Source: Roseomonas nitratireducens
GTDB lineage: Bacteria > Pseudomonadota > Alphaproteobacteria > Acetobacterales > Acetobacteraceae
Assembly (NCBI RefSeq): GCF_017813355.1
Contig: NZ_JAGIYZ010000001.1
Coordinates: forward strand, 1-64,000
Reading direction: 5' to 3'
Length of the DNA stretch: 64,000 nucleotides
In this document: positions 16,324 through 26,116 of the stretch, in pieces
Numbering within the stretch: the stretch's first letter is position 1
How the letters are laid out: each line of letters opens with the position of its first letter
Position numbers and translations under genes: made by a program
The notes under the pieces: model-generated
What the model saw: the letters and a program-made list of their open reading frames with translations, nothing else
What the model was told of the DNA's origin: nothing
Databases searched by the model: none

Positions 16324-17535
16324 ATGACCGAGACCCCGACCTCCGCGATCCGTCGCTACCTCGACCCCGCCGCGCTGCCGCTGCTGATCGGCGGAATCGT
16401 GCTGGTGCTGGCGGCGGCCTGGCTCTGGGTCACGCCGCGCCCGGTGCCGCCGCCGCATCCCTCGGTCGCCGCGCTGGCCGCGATGGACCAGCGCGTCGCG
16501 GCGCTCGCGGCGCTCGACTCGCGGGTTGCCGCCCTGGCCGCGCTCGACTCCCGGGTCTCGGCCCTGGCCGCCATGGAAGCGCGCATCGCGGCGCTGGAAG
16601 CGCGGCCCCCGGTCGACCTGGCGCCCATCGAGGGCCGCATCGCCGCCCTGCCGCCGCCGCCCGACCTGCGCCCGCTCGAAGGGCGCGTCGAGGGCGTCGC
16701 CGGCCGCGTCGCGGCGGTGGAGGCCCGCGCGGCGGAGGCGCTCGCCCGCCCCATTCCCGACCCGGCCGCCTTTGCCCCGCGCGGCGCGATGGAAAGCCTG
16801 ACGACGCGCGCCGACCGCCTGTCCGAGCGGCTCGACGCCGTAGCCGCGCGCCAGCAGGCGGCGGATGCCGAGGCGATCCGCCGGACCGAGGACCTCGCGC
16901 GCAGCCTCGCCGACCGCCTTGCCGCGGCGGAGCGCGCCGAGGCCGAGCGCATCGCCGCCGCCGGCGTCGCGCTGGAACAGCGGCTGCGCGGCGCTGAAGC
17001 CGCGCTTGCCGCGCGCATCGTGGCGCTGGAACAGGCGCAGGCCCGAGTCGCCGCGCTGGAAGCCCGTGCGGCGCGGCTGGCCGCCTTCGATGCGCTGCGC
17101 GTGCGGCTCGAGGCCGGCCAGCCGCTCGGCACGGCGCTGGCCGCGATGCCGGAGGCGCCGGCGGCGCTGCTCCGCTACGCCGCCGCCGCCCCGCCGACCG
17201 AGGCCGCGCTGCGCCTGGCCTTCGAACCCGCCGCCCGCGCGGCGCTGGCGGCAAGCGAGCCGGCGCGGGAGGGGCAGTCGATGCTCGACCGCGCGGGCGC
17301 GCGGCTCTCGGGCCTCGTCACGGTCCGCCGGGGGGAGGAGGTCGTCTGGGGCGACGCCGCCGCCGGGGAGATCGAACGCGCCCGCCGCGCGCTGGAGGCA
17401 GGCGACATCGAGGGGGCGCTGGCGCGGCTCGAACGCCTGCCGCCCGCGGCGAAGGAAGCACTGGCCGCCTGGGCCGCGGAGGCCCGCGCGCTGGTCGCCG
17501 CGCGCGCGGCGCTCGCCGCCCTGGCGCCGGGCTGA
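16324..17535 (+). CDS. Mitofilin-family inner-membrane protein (COG4223-like)
   Basis: A 403-residue protein with one transmembrane helix near residues 20-45 (ALPLLIGGIVLVLAAAWLWV), then a long periplasmic coiled coil with repeated units (AALAALDSRV occurs in near-identical copies around residues 55-80) and an Ala-rich C-terminal domain. Alphaproteobacteria often carry this mitofilin/Mic60-like gene between hemD and the hemY-N-like gene. It probably shapes or bridges the envelope; the link to haem synthesis is positional. The ATG at 16324 gives a short charged N-terminus before the helix. The next gene follows after 9 bp. Confidence 0.82.
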   Translation: MTETPTSAIRRYLDPAALPLLIGGIVLVLAAAWLWVTPRPVPPPHPSVAALAAMDQRVAALAALDSRVAALAALDSRVSALAAMEARIAALEARPPVDLAPIEGRIAALPPPPDLRPLEGRVEGVAGRVAAVEARAAEALARPIPDPAAFAPRGAMESLTTRADRLSERLDAVAARQQAADAEAIRRTEDLARSLADRLAAAERAEAERIAAAGVALEQRLRGAEAALAARIVALEQAQARVAALEARAARLAAFDALRVRLEAGQPLGTALAAMPEAPAALLRYAAAAPPTEAALRLAFEPAARAALAASEPAREGQSMLDRAGARLSGLVTVRRGEEVVWGDAAAGEIERARRALEAGDIEGALARLERLPPAAKEALAAWAAEARALVAARAALAALAPG

Positions 17536-17544
17536 GGCGCGGGC

Positions 17545-18801
17545 ATGGGTCGCGCCCTTCTTCTGCTGGCGGCGCTCGCCGCCATCACCGCCGCCGCCTT
17601 CCAGCTCGCCAACACCGGCGGGCGGGTCGAGATCGAGGTCGGCGACACCTGGATCGGGGTGACCTTTCCGGTCGCGGTCACGCTGCTGGCGGTGGGTTTC
17701 CTGGCGCTGCACTGGCTGCTGCAGTTCCTGGGCTGGCTTGGCGGCATGCCGGGACGGCGCCGTGCCGCCCGCGCCGCGCGCCGCCGCGTCGAGGGCGACG
17801 TGGCGGTGACGCGCGCGCTGGTGGCGCTGGCCGCCGGCACGGCCGAGACCGCGCGCATCGAGGTCCGCCGCGCGCGGGAGATGCTGGGCGACACGCCGCA
17901 AACGTTGTTGCTCGCCGCCGAGGCCGAACGCCTCGCCGGGCGGGAGGATGCGGCGACCGTCGCCTTCAAGGCGCTGGCCGGGCGGTCGGATGCGCGCTTC
18001 CTCGGCCTGCGCGGCCTGTTGCGCCAGGCGATGCAGCGGGAGGATTGGGCCGCCGCCCAGCGCCTCGCGAAGGAGGCCGAGGCGGTGAACCCCGGCGCGG
18101 CCTGGCTGCGGGAGGAACGGCAGGTGCTCGCGCTGCGCACGCGGGACTGGCGGGAGGCGCTGGCGCTGTCCCCGCCCGCCGGGCCGCGCGCCGCGCTGGC
18201 GCTCGCCGCATCGGAGCAGGAGGCCGAGCCGGCGCGGGCGGCGGAGCTCGAGAAGCTGGCCTTCACGGCGGATCCCGCCTTCGCGCCGGGCGCGCTGGCG
18301 CATGCGAAGCGGCTTGGGGCGGCCGGGAGCGCGCGGCGCGCGCGGGCGGTGCTGGAGCAGGCCTGGCTCGCCGCGCCGCATCCTGACATCGCCGCGGCCT
18401 GGCTGGCCGGGACGCCGGAGAAGTTGGCCAAGGTGAAGGCGGCGGAGGACCTGGTCCACCGCAACCCGGACCATGCCGAAAGCCGCCTGCTGATGGCGCG
18501 GTTGGCGCTGGAGGCCGGGCTGACCGGCCGGGCGCGCGGCGAACTGGAGGCGCTGCTGGCGGCGGGTTCGGCCGACCGCCGCGCCTACCTGCTGCTCGCG
18601 CAGCTGGAGGAGGCCGAGCATGGCGACACCGCCGATGCCCGCGCCGCCCAGGCGAAGTGGCTGCGCGGCGCTGCCAACGCCCAGGGCGCGCCACGCTGGC
18701 GCTGCGGCGCCTGCGGCGCGGAGCATAATGGCTGGAAGGCGGAATGCGCCGGCTGCGGCACGGTCGGCCGCATCGCGTGGTCGGCGCCGGCGAAGGGGTA
18801 G
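17545..18801 (+). CDS. HemY N-terminal-domain TPR protein with C-terminal zinc ribbon
   Basis: A 418-residue protein. Two hydrophobic helices near the N-terminus (residues 3-20 and about 45-70) are followed by Ala-rich helical repeats resembling TPRs, as in the HemY_N family. The last 40 residues contain WRCGACGAEHNGWKAECAGCG, two CxxC pairs that form a probable zinc ribbon, a feature also seen at the end of LapB-type proteins. It is encoded 9 bp after the mitofilin-like gene and is presumably co-transcribed. It is not the oxygen-dependent protoporphyrinogen oxidase also called HemY. Its biochemical role remains uncertain. Confidence 0.85.
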   Translation: MGRALLLLAALAAITAAAFQLANTGGRVEIEVGDTWIGVTFPVAVTLLAVGFLALHWLLQFLGWLGGMPGRRRAARAARRRVEGDVAVTRALVALAAGTAETARIEVRRAREMLGDTPQTLLLAAEAERLAGREDAATVAFKALAGRSDARFLGLRGLLRQAMQREDWAAAQRLAKEAEAVNPGAAWLREERQVLALRTRDWREALALSPPAGPRAALALAASEQEAEPARAAELEKLAFTADPAFAPGALAHAKRLGAAGSARRARAVLEQAWLAAPHPDIAAAWLAGTPEKLAKVKAAEDLVHRNPDHAESRLLMARLALEAGLTGRARGELEALLAAGSADRRAYLLLAQLEEAEHGDTADARAAQAKWLRGAANAQGAPRWRCGACGAEHNGWKAECAGCGTVGRIAWSAPAKG

Positions 18802-18811
18802 GCCGGCCTCG

Positions 18812-18981
18812 GCATCCGCGGATGCGCAACAAGCGGATCGAGGCGCAGCGTCGATCCGAGAGCGCGAAGCGCGACCGCGCCCGGACCATCAGCCGCGCCC
18901 GGCGCACCAGGACACGGCGCGCAAGCCAAGCCCGCGCATGCGGGCGCCGGCGACGGAGGCAAACCAGGACTCCTCGCCGGC
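18812..18981. terminator. Cluster of four inverted repeats between convergent genes
   Basis: The 192-bp gap between the convergent hemY-N-like and FkbM genes contains a 14-bp perfect palindrome GCATCCGCGGATGC (18812-18825), an 8-bp stem CGGATCGA/TCGATCCG (18834-18858), a short stem CCCGC/GCGGG (18931-18944) and an 8-bp stem GCCGGCGA/TCGCCGGC (18946-18981). None is followed by a convincing T-run, but the placement suits two-way transcription termination. I see no gene in this stretch. Confidence 0.5.
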
Positions 18982-18993
18982 ACCTGAGGCAAG

Positions 18994-19743
18994 CTAAACG
19001 ACTCGCTCCGGCATCAGGCTCGCATACACATCGCCGCTGTTCGCTTCATGCGGCAGCGCGGCGATCCATCTCGCCATCGAATCGGCATCGAGCGGCGCGG
19101 CGTGCTCGAAGCGCATGCTCTCGCCGAGGCAGGCGTTGAAGGCGCGGTAGCCGAGCGCCGCGAGCAGCGCGAGGCATTCCGCCGCCACGTCGCGCTGGAT
19201 GGTGGTGAATTCGAAGGACAGCGCGTGCGGCGGGCGCGTCAGGCCACGCAGCACCGCGGCCTCGAAGCCTTCCACGTCGATCTTCACGAAGGCCGGCAGA
19301 CCGTGGCGCATGGCCAGCGCGTCGAGCGTCGTGACCGGGCGCGCAAGGGTCGCGTCCCAGCGCTGGCCTTCCCAGCCGGCCGCGCCCTCGGCCGCGGCGA
19401 TGAAGGCGTCGGAGGCTGTTGCAACCGTCGGGTTGGCGGTGTTCAGCCGCAGCACCGCTTCCCCTTCCGCCGCGCCGAGCAGCGCCTGCACCAGCGCGAT
19501 GCCGGGGTCGTCGCGGAACACGAGGCGCAGCGCGCGGGCCAGGCGCGGCTGCGGTTCCACCGCCACCACCCGCGCGCCGAGGCGGCGGAAGGCGAGCGCC
19601 CGGTCGCCCACATGCGCCCCGACATCGAAGGCGAGGTCGCCGGGGGCGAGGAAGCGCGCATAGAAGGCATCGAGCAGCGCCGCGCGGCCCGGCGCGTGGT
19701 AGGTCCGCAGCGAGGCGCCGACCGCCTTGGCGAAGCCCGTCAT
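18994..19743 (-). CDS. FkbM family methyltransferase
   Basis: A 249-residue SAM-dependent methyltransferase. The SAM-binding motif FDVGAHVGDRALAFRRLGA is near residues 39-57, followed by VVAVEPQPRLARAL (acidic residue for ribose) and the FkbM-type late motif FVKIDVEGFEAAVLRGL near 160. The family O-methylates sugars or small molecules, so the substrate cannot be named. Its ATG at 19743 overlaps the end of the upstream TrmO-like gene by 4 bp. It is last in a four-gene overlapping minus-strand set. Confidence 0.85.
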   Translation of the reverse strand: MTGFAKAVGASLRTYHAPGRAALLDAFYARFLAPGDLAFDVGAHVGDRALAFRRLGARVVAVEPQPRLARALRLVFRDDPGIALVQALLGAAEGEAVLRLNTANPTVATASDAFIAAAEGAAGWEGQRWDATLARPVTTLDALAMRHGLPAFVKIDVEGFEAAVLRGLTRPPHALSFEFTTIQRDVAAECLALLAALGYRAFNACLGESMRFEHAAPLDADSMARWIAALPHEANSGDVYASLMPERVV

Positions 19744-20189
19744 GCCGCCCGCGCCGGCTTGAGGTCGATGAGCGGCGTGCCGTCGACGCAGTCCAGGCCG
19801 CGGACCGTGACGGCGTCCTCGGCGACCGCCACCACCTCCACCACCGATGTCGCGATCGGGTTGGGGCGGTTGGGCGAGCGCAGGGCGAAGGTCCCGGCCG
19901 GCGCGCGCCCCTTCGGCGCCTGCACGAGCAGGTCCCGCCGCGCGAGGTGCATCCAGTACAGCACTTCCAGCCGGTCGCCGGGCGCGATGCCGCGCAGCGC
20001 GGGGCGCCAGGGGGCCTCGACCTCGATCCGGCACTCGGGCCCATCGGGCTGGCCGCGATGGGGGCATTCGGCCCGCGTCGCGAAGGGCGTGCGGATGCGG
20101 CCGATGAAGGCCAAGCCGGCGTCCGAGCGGTCGGGGACGCCGCCTTCGACCTCCCCGGGGCGCGTCGCGTGCCAGGCGGCCGCGCTCAT
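19740..20189 (-). CDS. TrmO-like tRNA methyltransferase domain protein
   Basis: A 149-residue protein matching the UPF0066/TrmO beta-barrel family. It has FIGRIRTPFATRAECPHRG near residue 28 and the hallmark block RSPNRPNPIATSVVEVV with the later DCVDGTPLIDLKP. E. coli TrmO adds the methyl group to threonylcarbamoyl-A37 in tRNA-Thr; here the C-terminal substrate-specific domain is missing and the protein is short, as in many single-domain members. Its partner modification enzyme TsaD is also in this window, though not adjacent. It overlaps the VOC gene by 4 bp. Confidence 0.82.
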   Translation of the reverse strand: MSAAAWHATRPGEVEGGVPDRSDAGLAFIGRIRTPFATRAECPHRGQPDGPECRIEVEAPWRPALRGIAPGDRLEVLYWMHLARRDLLVQAPKGRAPAGTFALRSPNRPNPIATSVVEVVAVAEDAVTVRGLDCVDGTPLIDLKPARAA

Positions 20190-21070
20190 GCGAAGACGAT
20201 CGCCGCGCCGGCTGCGAAGGCCGGCGGCACCATGACGCCCTGGGGCGCTTCCAGCGTCGGGATGCCCGCCAGCACGCGCCGCGCGGCCGCGCCGCCATCG
20301 GCGGTGCGCACCACCATGCCCGCCATGTACGGGGAGGCAGGCGGGCTGACGCCGGGCAGCACCGTGGGCAGCGCCGCCTCGGTCAGGATCCGCACGCGGG
20401 TTTCGATCACCGGCGCGAAGGGGCCGGCGGCGCGCGCCGCGCCGGGCAAGCGCAGCAGGAAGCCGCCCGCCGGGTCCGGTTCCACGGCAAGGCCCGACAG
20501 GCGGGACAGGCGCGCGGCCGTCTCGGCGGGTTCGGCCGCGCAGAGGATCACCTCCTCCAGCGCCTCGGCCTTGTTGGCGTGGTCCATCCAGCGTTCCTGC
20601 CACACCAGTTCGGGCGTCAGGTGGCGGATCAGCTGGATGCGGCCCTCGGGCGGGTCGGGGAAGGGCAGGCGGGCGAATTTCGCGATCGGGCCGCCGGCCT
20701 CGACCGGGCGTTCCAGCCAGGCGATGCCTGGGATGTCGAGCCCCGCGGCGCGCAGCCGCGCGAGGTTCGCCTCCGGGTCCTCCATCGCCAGCGCGAGGAT
20801 GTGCATCCCGGTATAGCGCGCGAGGAAGGCGTTGAGCGTGTTGTCGTACAGCGCCGGATCGAGGATCGCGATCAGCTCGATATAGCCGTGCCTGAGGAAG
20901 GCGCAGCGATTGCCCGACCCGTATTTCTCCACGGGCAGGTCGGGCCGGCGCCGGCCCGATTGCTGGGCGATGGGCGACAGGGCGAAGCCGAGCCGTTCAT
21001 AGGCCGCGGCCATGGGACCGAGGTCGCGCGCGGCGACGCCCACATGGTCGATCGCGACGGCGGTGCTCAT
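20186..21070 (-). CDS. VOC-superfamily (glyoxalase-like) protein
   Basis: A 294-residue protein with two betaalphabeta-betabetabeta-like halves. The first begins AIDHVGVAARDLGPMAAAYERLGF and includes YIELIAILD; the second, around residues 170-290, is less conserved. It resembles the Glyoxalase_3 type group, whose members include ring-cleaving dioxygenases, lactoylglutathione lyases and proteins of unknown role. The metal-binding His in IDHVGV is present. Overlaps of 4 bp with both neighbours imply one transcript with GST, TrmO-like and FkbM genes. Confidence 0.75.
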   Translation of the reverse strand: MSTAVAIDHVGVAARDLGPMAAAYERLGFALSPIAQQSGRRRPDLPVEKYGSGNRCAFLRHGYIELIAILDPALYDNTLNAFLARYTGMHILALAMEDPEANLARLRAAGLDIPGIAWLERPVEAGGPIAKFARLPFPDPPEGRIQLIRHLTPELVWQERWMDHANKAEALEEVILCAAEPAETAARLSRLSGLAVEPDPAGGFLLRLPGAARAAGPFAPVIETRVRILTEAALPTVLPGVSPPASPYMAGMVVRTADGGAAARRVLAGIPTLEAPQGVMVPPAFAAGAAIVFA

Positions 21071-21720
21071 GCGGGGTTCTCGTATTTGTCGAGCTGCCAG
21101 GCGGCGGGCTCGGCCGCGGCCTCGGCGTACCAGCGTTCCATCAGCGGATGCGCGCGGACCGCCGCGACGTAGGCGCGCGAGGTCGCGGAGAGCTCCGGCC
21201 CCCAGGTCAGGAAGCGCGTCGCCACCGGCGCGTACATCGCATCCGCCAGGCCGAAGGCGGGCCCGAACAGGAAGGGGCCGCCATGGGCCGACAGCGCCTC
21301 GGCCCAGATCGCCTCGATGCGGGCGATGTCCGCCAGGGCTTCGGGCGTGCGGCGCTGGCCGGGGAAGCTGCGGCCGATGTTCATCGGCATGGCCATGCGC
21401 AGGCCGCGGAAGCCGGCATGCATCTCGGCGGCGATGGCGCGGGCATGGGCCCGGGCGGGGCGCTGCGCGGGCCAGAGCGCCGGGGCGATCTCAGCGCAGT
21501 ATTCCGCGATGGCGAGGCTCTCCCACACCCGCGCGCCGTCGTGTTCCAGGTACGGCACGAGCCCGGCCGGCGTGGCCTGCTGCACCGCCGGGGTCACGCC
21601 GCCGGCGAGCGGGATCACCACCTCCTCCACCTCGAGTCCGGCGAGGCGCACCGCGAGCCAGCCGCGCAGCGACCAGGACGAATAGCGCTTGGTGCCGATG
21701 ACGAGCCGTCCGTTGGCCAT
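21067..21720 (-). CDS. Glutathione S-transferase family protein
   Basis: A 217-residue protein with an N-terminal thioredoxin-like domain (LVIGTKRYSSWSLRGWLAVRL; the Ser of YSSWS is the probable glutathione-activating residue; ESLAIAEYCAE binds the gamma-glutamyl group) and a helical C-terminal domain from about residue 85. A GGAAGGAGGG site lies just upstream of the ATG at 21720, so the longer in-frame start at 21801 is rejected. It is first in the four-gene overlapping set and is divergent from the aminotransferase gene. Confidence 0.87.
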   Translation of the reverse strand: MANGRLVIGTKRYSSWSLRGWLAVRLAGLEVEEVVIPLAGGVTPAVQQATPAGLVPYLEHDGARVWESLAIAEYCAEIAPALWPAQRPARAHARAIAAEMHAGFRGLRMAMPMNIGRSFPGQRRTPEALADIARIEAIWAEALSAHGGPFLFGPAFGLADAMYAPVATRFLTWGPELSATSRAYVAAVRAHPLMERWYAEAAAEPAAWQLDKYENPA

Positions 21721-21839
21721 GCCCGCGCCCTCCTTCCGGCGCGGGCGGAGACTGCCATGCCGGGGCCGCCCGGCGAAGCCCGCTTGCCCGGGGGCGTCCA
21801 AGGGTGTTCCTTGCGGGCCTGCCGAGCCCGGAGGCCCCG

Positions 21840-23174
<1,335 letters not shown>

Positions 23175-23182
23175 CGGCCGGC

Positions 23183-23968
23183 ATGGCTGAGCAGGAGGCA
23201 GAGGAGCAGCCGCCGCCGCTGGTGGTGCTGCTGGTCGACCCGCTGGCCGGGCCGCGCTCGGTCACCCAGCGCATGCTGGAGGCCGATGGCCACAAGGTGC
23301 ATGTGGGCGGCGATTGGGCCGCGGCCGAGCGCCACCTGCTGCACCAGCAGATCGAGGCGGTGCTCATCGGCCTCACCGGCTTCGGCTTCGACGGGCTCAA
23401 GGCGGTGAAGGAGTTCCGCAAGCGCCTGCCGCCGCAATGCGACCTGCCGGTGGTCGGCATCGGCACGGGGCAGCAGCGGTCGGAAGACAGGCACGCCTTC
23501 GACGCCGGCTGCGACCAGCTCCTCGTCCGGCCCTTCGAGCCGGAGATGCTGCGGGAGGCGCTCGCCCGCGCCTGGCGCCTCCGCCGTCCGCCGCAGCAGC
23601 TGGACGACGAGAAGCGCGCCGCCCTGCGCACGGTGCACGGCCCCGCCGCGCTCGCCGCGCTGGACGATGCCGTGATCGCCGAGCAGGCCGCGATCGTCGC
23701 GCGCTTCTACGAGCATGGCGCGACCACCGAGGAGTATGTGGCGGCCGGCACCGCGATGGCGGCCGCGCTGGACGGGATCGGCCTCGTCGCGGCGCGGGAC
23801 ACCGCGGAGCGCCTCGTGACCCATTCCGCGGAGGGGCGGCGGCGCGTCTATCCGCTCATGTCCGCCCTGATCAAGGCGCGGGTCGCGCTGCGCGGCGACA
23901 GGATGATTGCGGCCCGCCAGGACCCCATATGGGCGGCGAGCGACACCACCCCCGGAGAGACCCAGTGA
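23183..23968 (+). CDS. Degenerate receiver-domain protein
   Basis: A 261-residue protein. Residues 12-125 follow the CheY-like fold ([19 protein letters not shown], then a helix, then [23 protein letters not shown]). The phosphorylated Asp position is Gly 63, and the conserved Lys before Pro-Phe is Arg 116 (VRPFEP), so it cannot be a normal phospho-receiver. Residues 150-250 form an uncharacterised helical domain ([19 protein letters not shown]). Its stop overlaps the GTG start of the COG0523 GTPase, and the aminotransferase precedes it by 8 bp, so it may be a phosphorylation-independent regulator or adaptor of this operon. Confidence 0.75.
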   Translation: MAEQEAEEQPPPLVVLLVDPLAGPRSVTQRMLEADGHKVHVGGDWAAAERHLLHQQIEAVLIGLTGFGFDGLKAVKEFRKRLPPQCDLPVVGIGTGQQRSEDRHAFDAGCDQLLVRPFEPEMLREALARAWRLRRPPQQLDDEKRAALRTVHGPAALAALDDAVIAEQAAIVARFYEHGATTEEYVAAGTAMAAALDGIGLVAARDTAERLVTHSAEGRRRVYPLMSALIKARVALRGDRMIAARQDPIWAASDTTPGETQ

Positions 23969-24999
23969 GCGAAACGAATGCGCGCGAGCCGGTGCCCGTC
24001 ACCGTGCTGACCGGCTACCTCGGCGCCGGCAAGACCACGCTGCTCAACCGCATCCTGAGCGAGAACCACGGCCGGAAATTCGCCGTGGTGATCAACGAGT
24101 TCGGCGAACTCGGCGTGGACAACGACCTCGTCGTCGATGCGGACGAGGAAGTGTTCGAGATGAACAACGGCTGCATCTGCTGCACCGTGCGCGGCGACCT
24201 GATCCGCATCCTGGGCGGGCTGATGAAGCGGCGCGAACGGTTCGACGGCATCATCGTCGAGACGACGGGCCTCGCCGACCCCGCGCCCGTCGCGCAGACC
24301 TTCTTCGTGGACGAGGACGTCAAGCGCGCGACGAAGCTCGACGCCATCGTCACCGTGGTGGACGCGAAGCACCTGCCCGCGCGGCTCGCCGACAGCAGCG
24401 AGGCGCAGGAGCAGATCGCCTTCGCCGACATCATCGTCCTGAACAAGATGGACCTGGTCAGCGCCGAGGAGGCGGCCGAGGTCGAGCGACGCATCCGCGC
24501 CATCAACCCCTATGCCGAGATCCGCCGCGCGACCAAGTCCGACGTGCCGATCGACGCCGTGGTTGGGCGCGACGCCTTCAACCTCGCCCGCATCCTGGAG
24601 CGCGAGCCCGAATTCCTGTCGGGCGAGGATGAGCACGAGCACGATTCGGCGGTGAACAGCGTGTCCTTCGAGGTGGATCGCCCGATCGACCCGGAACGCT
24701 TCAACGCCTGGATCACCCAGGTGCTGGCGGCGAAGGGGCAGGACCTTCTGCGCACCAAGGGCGTGCTGCACTACGAGGGCGACAGCCGCCGCTTCGCCTT
24801 CCAGGCCGTGCACATGATCGCCGACGGCGACTTCATCGGCGAGGCGAAGGACAGCGACGCCCGCCGGTCCAAGATCGTCTTCATCGGGCGCGACCTGAAC
24901 CGCCCCTGGCTGCGCCGCGGCTTCGAGGCCTGCCAGGCCGGCGAGGACGAGGCGAAGATCCAGGCGGAGATCGCGCGCTGGAGCCCGCCGCCGGCATGA
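23965..24999 (+). CDS. COG0523 (CobW/ZNG1-like) metal-chaperone GTPase
   Basis: A 344-residue G3E GTPase. It has the Walker A motif GYLGAGKTT at 17-25, [13 protein letters not shown] switch region, the metal-binding CICC at 70-73, the guanine-specificity motif NKMD near 155, a short acidic-His cluster DEHEHD near 224, and a C-terminal CobW_C domain. Family members deliver zinc, cobalt or another metal to client enzymes. Translation starts at GTG 23965, which overlaps the previous stop as GTGA with an AGAGA purine run upstream. The WD40 and aldo/keto reductase genes follow. Confidence 0.9.
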   Translation: MSETNAREPVPVTVLTGYLGAGKTTLLNRILSENHGRKFAVVINEFGELGVDNDLVVDADEEVFEMNNGCICCTVRGDLIRILGGLMKRRERFDGIIVETTGLADPAPVAQTFFVDEDVKRATKLDAIVTVVDAKHLPARLADSSEAQEQIAFADIIVLNKMDLVSAEEAAEVERRIRAINPYAEIRRATKSDVPIDAVVGRDAFNLARILEREPEFLSGEDEHEHDSAVNSVSFEVDRPIDPERFNAWITQVLAAKGQDLLRTKGVLHYEGDSRRFAFQAVHMIADGDFIGEAKDSDARRSKIVFIGRDLNRPWLRRGFEACQAGEDEAKIQAEIARWSPPPA

Positions 25000-25039
25000 G
25001 GCGCGCGACATCGTCGCCCTGGCTCCCGCCCTCGCCGTC

Positions 25040-25092
25040 AGTTCCCAACAGACAGAAGAAGGAGGGGGTCCGGGGGAGTTCCCTCCCCCGGC
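25040..25092 (-). repeat. GGAA-loop hairpin repeat, copy 2 (reverse)
   Basis: On the minus strand, CCGGGGGAG and CTCCCCCGG form a perfect 9-bp stem closed by GGAA (plus-strand 25070-25078 and 25083-25091). It is followed on that strand by ACCCCCTCCTTCTTCTGTC. Stem, loop and tail match the copy after hemC (15356-15410). It fills the spacer between the COG0523 GTPase and WD40 genes, ends 10 bp before the WD40 start, and runs opposite to them. Confidence 0.8.
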
Positions 25093-25102
25093 CTTTCCAC
25101 CC

Positions 25103-26116
25103 ATGAGCGCCACCGAAGCCGACTTCCTCCTCGAATCCCGTGGCAGCGCGAGCGAACTCGGCGCCTGGGTCATCGGCCTCGCCTTCTCGCGCGACAGCGC
25201 GCTGGCAGCCTTCGCGCTCGGCGACGGGACGGTGCGGCTCTCCGCAGCCTGGGCCAGCGTCGCGGCGCATGACGGCGCCTGCCTCGCCATCGCGCCCGAC
25301 GCGAAGGACGGCTTCGTGACGGGCGGCGACGATGGCCGGATGGTGCGCGTCGCACCCGACGGCACGGCGACGGAACTCGCCAGGTACGGCTCCCGCTGGG
25401 TCGAGCAGGTGGCGACGCACGACTCCGGCCTGCGCGCCGCAGCGGTCGGCAAGGCGGTGCATCTTCTGGACGGGAAGGGCGCGGCGCTGAAGTCGCTCGC
25501 CCATCCGTCCTCCGTCACCGGCATCGCCTTCGACGCGAAGGGCAAGCGCATCGCGGCGTCGCACTACAACGGCGCCTCGCTCTGGTTCGTCGCGGCGAAG
25601 GAGGACAAGCCGCGGCTGCTCGAATGGAAGGGCAGCCACACCGGCGTCGTCATCAGCCCGGACGGGACGCATGTCGTGACCTCCATGCAGGAGAACACGC
25701 TGCATGGCTGGCGGCTGGCCGATGGGCAGCACATGCGCATGGCGGGGTATCCGTCCAAGACCAAGTCGCTCGGCTTCACCGCGAAGGGGCGCTGGCTCGC
25801 GACGGCGGGGGCGGATTGCATCGTGCTCTGGCCCTTCTTCGGCGGCGGGCCGATGGGCAAGGCGCCGACCGAACTCGCCGGCGGCGACGGCGTGCTCTGC
25901 ACCATGGTCGCCTGCCACCCGACGCAGGAAGTGGTGGCCGCCGGCTTCGGGGACGGGCTGGTGCTGATCGCGGATATCGGCTCGGGGCGCGTCGTGCCGG
26001 TGGCCGCGCCGCGCGGTTCGGCGGTCTCGGCGCTCGGCTGGAACGATGTGGGCTCGCACTTGGCCTTCGGGACGGAGGCGGGCTTCGCCGGCATCGTGGA
26101 CCTGACGCGGCGATGA
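25103..26116 (+). CDS. WD40-repeat beta-propeller protein
   Basis: A 337-residue protein made of about seven weak WD40-type blades (for example VIGLAFSRDSALAAFALGDGTVRL, VTGIAFDAKGKRIAASHYNG and SALGWNDVGSHLAFGTEAGF). It has no signal peptide and no catalytic motif, so it is probably a cytoplasmic binding platform. COG0523 GTPase genes next to WD40 genes are, to my knowledge, recurrent in alphaproteobacteria, which suggests a joint role in metal delivery. The aldo/keto reductase start overlaps its stop (ATGA). Confidence 0.85.
   Translation: MSATEADFLLESRGSASELGAWVIGLAFSRDSALAAFALGDGTVRLSAAWASVAAHDGACLAIAPDAKDGFVTGGDDGRMVRVAPDGTATELARYGSRWVEQVATHDSGLRAAAVGKAVHLLDGKGAALKSLAHPSSVTGIAFDAKGKRIAASHYNGASLWFVAAKEDKPRLLEWKGSHTGVVISPDGTHVVTSMQENTLHGWRLADGQHMRMAGYPSKTKSLGFTAKGRWLATAGADCIVLWPFFGGGPMGKAPTELAGGDGVLCTMVACHPTQEVVAAGFGDGLVLIADIGSGRVVPVAAPRGSAVSALGWNDVGSHLAFGTEAGFAGIVDLTRR

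Noticed and set aside
17545..18801. Protoporphyrinogen oxidase HemY
   Set aside because: No FAD-binding GxGxxG motif is present. The protein has two N-terminal helices and TPR-like repeats, so it belongs to the HemY_N family.
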